A stretch of DNA of 6,121 nt from Gammaproteobacteria bacterium (GTDB lineage: Bacteria > Pseudomonadota > Gammaproteobacteria > J113), in assembly GCA_003694425.1 (NCBI GenBank), contig RFJX01000017.1, positions 1 to 6,121 on the forward strand, read 5' to 3'. The notes below the pieces were generated by a model. The model did no database searches, was not told the origin of the DNA, and saw nothing but the letters and a program-made list of their open reading frames with translations. Positions 5,348 to 6,121 of the stretch are shown here, in pieces. Every line of letters begins with the position of its first letter. Within the stretch, counting starts at the first letter, position 1. Made by a program: the position numbers and the translations under genes.

Positions 5348-5530
5348 TCAAGCGGACAACTCAAAATTAGAGGCTTCGGCCTTTTGCAACGCCTCGGCCG
5401 GTGTCATCCCACCGAGGGAATCGTGGTCGCGCTCCTCGTTGTACTCCAGCATCCTGGCCCAGGTGATCTCCCGGACCTCCTCCAGACTCCTGAACAGCCA
5501 GGTGTCGAGCACCTCGGTCCGGTAGGTCGG
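5348..5530 (-). pseudogene. IS3-family transposase remnant, C-terminal 60 residues
   Basis: On the minus strand, codons from 5530 down to the TGA at 5350-5348 read PTYRTEVLDTWLFRSLEE, then VREITWARMLEYNEERDHDSLGG and MTPAEALQKAEASNFELSA. YRTEVLD, the LEEVREIT helix and YNEERxHDSLGGMTPAE are the hallmark C-terminus of IS3-family OrfB (integrase-core C-terminal region). The catalytic Asp-Asp-Glu residues lie upstream in the full protein and are absent, as is OrfA, so it cannot be active. Homology stops abruptly near 5530, just before the second direct repeat. The segment is GC-rich, unlike its surroundings. I could not identify a convincing terminal inverted repeat after the stop (5310-5347). 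Confidence 0.85.
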
Positions 5531-5533
5531 GAA

Positions 5534-5558
5534 AATTGGTGAAAGATTTATTTATAGG
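5534..5558 (+). repeat. Direct repeat copy 2 flanking the transposase remnant
   Basis: AATTGGTGAAAGATTTATTT (5534-5553), then ATAGG, lies in the same orientation as copy 1, 250 bases further on. It abuts the point where transposase similarity ends (about 5530). The two copies could have mediated the deletion that left only the transposase 3' end, or both could be ends of one inserted unit. Confidence 0.7.
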
Positions 5559-5627
5559 CGTACAAAGTGAAGACGATCGATCTGTGTCTATTTGCCTGGA
5601 GGCTCGCTCTGTCAATAGGTAAAAGAA

Positions 5628-5873
5628 ATGATTACCTGTGATCAGCATGACTACATAGAAATAGTTTGTACATTCAAATATCCTGTCAAGCTGACAATGA
5701 AGGACGGCAGCGTAAAAGAATGTGTCCCGATTGATACCATGTATGACTCAAACAGGAATGAGTGCATGAAGGTTGACCAGGATGGACGTGAAAGTCTGGT
5801 AATTCTAGACGATATCTCCAGACTGGAAGTATGTGTCGATAACCCACACTTTCAGAGAGTATCTTTTGACTAG
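5628..5873 (+). CDS. rof: Rof-like Rho-binding antiterminator
   Basis: An 81-residue cytoplasmic protein. By family (Rof/YaeO of E. coli) it binds the Rho transcription terminator and blocks its RNA loading, reducing Rho-dependent termination. The N-terminus ITCDQHDYIEIVC (2-14) matches the family's I-x-C-D-x-x-D-Y-x-E pattern. The small Sm-like barrel continues with PVKLTMKDGSV, DSNRNECMKV and SLVILDDISRLEV, and ends VDNPHFQRVSFD; length and the LTxKDG and LDxI blocks agree with known Rof proteins. The ATG at 5628 is fixed by the N-terminal motif; its ribosome site is weak (TAGGT with an A-rich spacer). Codons are AT-rich compared with the dapF-xerC genes, so it is probably horizontally acquired or accessory. 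It stands alone, with no attC on either side, so cassette membership is unproven. Confidence 0.8.
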   Translation: MITCDQHDYIEIVCTFKYPVKLTMKDGSVKECVPIDTMYDSNRNECMKVDQDGRESLVILDDISRLEVCVDNPHFQRVSFD

Positions 5874-6089
5874 TGGGCAGTGCATAACGGATTGCCGCAA
5901 CAGACCTGTCAGCCTGTCACACGTTTTGCCATGAACAAGGTGTATCATGCGCCAACTCGCCTTGCCGCGGAGCAAGGCAAGAGGTTCTGATTCAGAGTTC
6001 AGAAGATATGGGGAGAGAATTCAATTAACAGTGGATCTAATCATGACAAAACGTCACCGTTCGTCTGACAATTACCTGATGTGATGCCC
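5874..6089. other. Intergenic stretch with small inverted repeats only
   Basis: No supported gene lies here. GCCTTGC (5959-5965) pairs with GCAAGGC (5972-5978) around a 6-base loop, which could be a weak terminator for the Rof-like gene although no T-run follows. TTCTGA (5985-5990) and TCAGAA (5999-6004) form a second, weaker pair. No attC core pair (RYYYAAC...GTTRRRY) was found. Confidence 0.4.
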
Positions 6090-6121
6090 ATGAAGGTTCA
6101 CTATTTAGAGATTGTTTCTCA
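6090..6121 (+). CDS. Possible start of a VOC/glyoxalase-superfamily gene (cut by window end)
   Basis: From ATG 6090 the frame reads MKVHYLEIVS to the window end. This decapeptide is a common beginning of VOC (vicinal oxygen chelate) family proteins, where the first beta strand carries HYLEI-like text with a metal-ligand His. Only ten residues are visible and the upstream ribosome site is poor (no clear AGGAG), so the call rests on the peptide resemblance alone. Confidence 0.4.
   Translation, partial: MKVHYLEIVS

Noticed and set aside
5286..5525. Plus-strand 79-codon ORF across the IS remnant
   Set aside because: It is the antisense shadow of the transposase C-terminus, which is clearly read on the minus strand.
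5367..5648. Minus-strand 93-codon ORF in another frame over the same remnant
   Set aside because: It is out of frame with the recognisable YRTEVLD...YNEER text and crosses the direct repeat into unrelated DNA.
5931..6084. Very short ATG frames (18 codons at 5931, 13 codons at 6043)
   Set aside because: No ribosome sites, no recognisable sequence, and too short to support.
1..6121. tRNA, rRNA, CRISPR array or dif site
   Set aside because: I saw no cloverleaf or rRNA-like sequence, no spaced repeat array, and no match to the 28-bp dif pattern near xerC or elsewhere.

Overview
The window looks like a chromosomal segment of a high-GC gammaproteobacterium. The gene order dapF - DUF484 - xerC is the conserved gammaproteobacterial one (E. 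coli dapF-yigA-xerC), and codons in the first 4.2 kb are strongly G/C-ending. A purple-sulfur/Ectothiorhodospiraceae-like lineage would fit, but this is only an impression.

Region 1 (1-4200) is ordinary core chromosome, all on the + strand. It holds the 3' end of a TraB/GumN-family protein, an MscS-family mechanosensitive channel with its own probable promoter, and then the tightly packed dapF, a DUF484 (GAF-like) gene and xerC. The dapF stop and DUF484 start overlap in GTGA, and there are 5 bases between DUF484 and xerC. A perfect 13-bp palindrome straddles the xerC stop codon, followed by five degenerate 7-bp tandem units.

Region 2 (about 4200-5282) has visibly lower GC and is accessory DNA. 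It contains a complete integron-type gene cassette (4432-5096) with no integron integrase in the window. The cassette opens with GTTAGGGGC and closes with a 59-bp attC site whose left end, GCCCCTAAC, is the exact reverse complement of that opening. Such complementarity is expected if the cassette circularises at these points. It encodes a 205-residue protein of unknown function with an N-terminal helical/coiled-coil half and three predicted membrane segments. A second cassette starts directly after it and encodes a tiny double-CxxC zinc-ribbon protein, but this cassette has no closing attC and appears cut off.

Region 3 (5283-5627) is mobile-element debris. The last 60 codons of an IS3-family transposase lie on the - strand, bracketed by two near-identical 25-bp direct repeats of the form AATTGG-GA-AGATTTATTTAT. 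The second cassette ends where the first repeat begins.

Region 4 (5628-6121) has AT-rich codons. It carries a Rof-like Rho-binding antiterminator gene, about 215 bases with only small inverted repeats, and at the very edge a start codon whose first residues (MKVHYLEIVS) resemble VOC/glyoxalase-superfamily proteins.

The main story is a small accessory island behind the dapF-xerC operon: a solo or relict cassette array (CALIN-like) later damaged by insertion-sequence and dispersed-repeat activity. The cassette membrane protein is the best candidate for undescribed biology.
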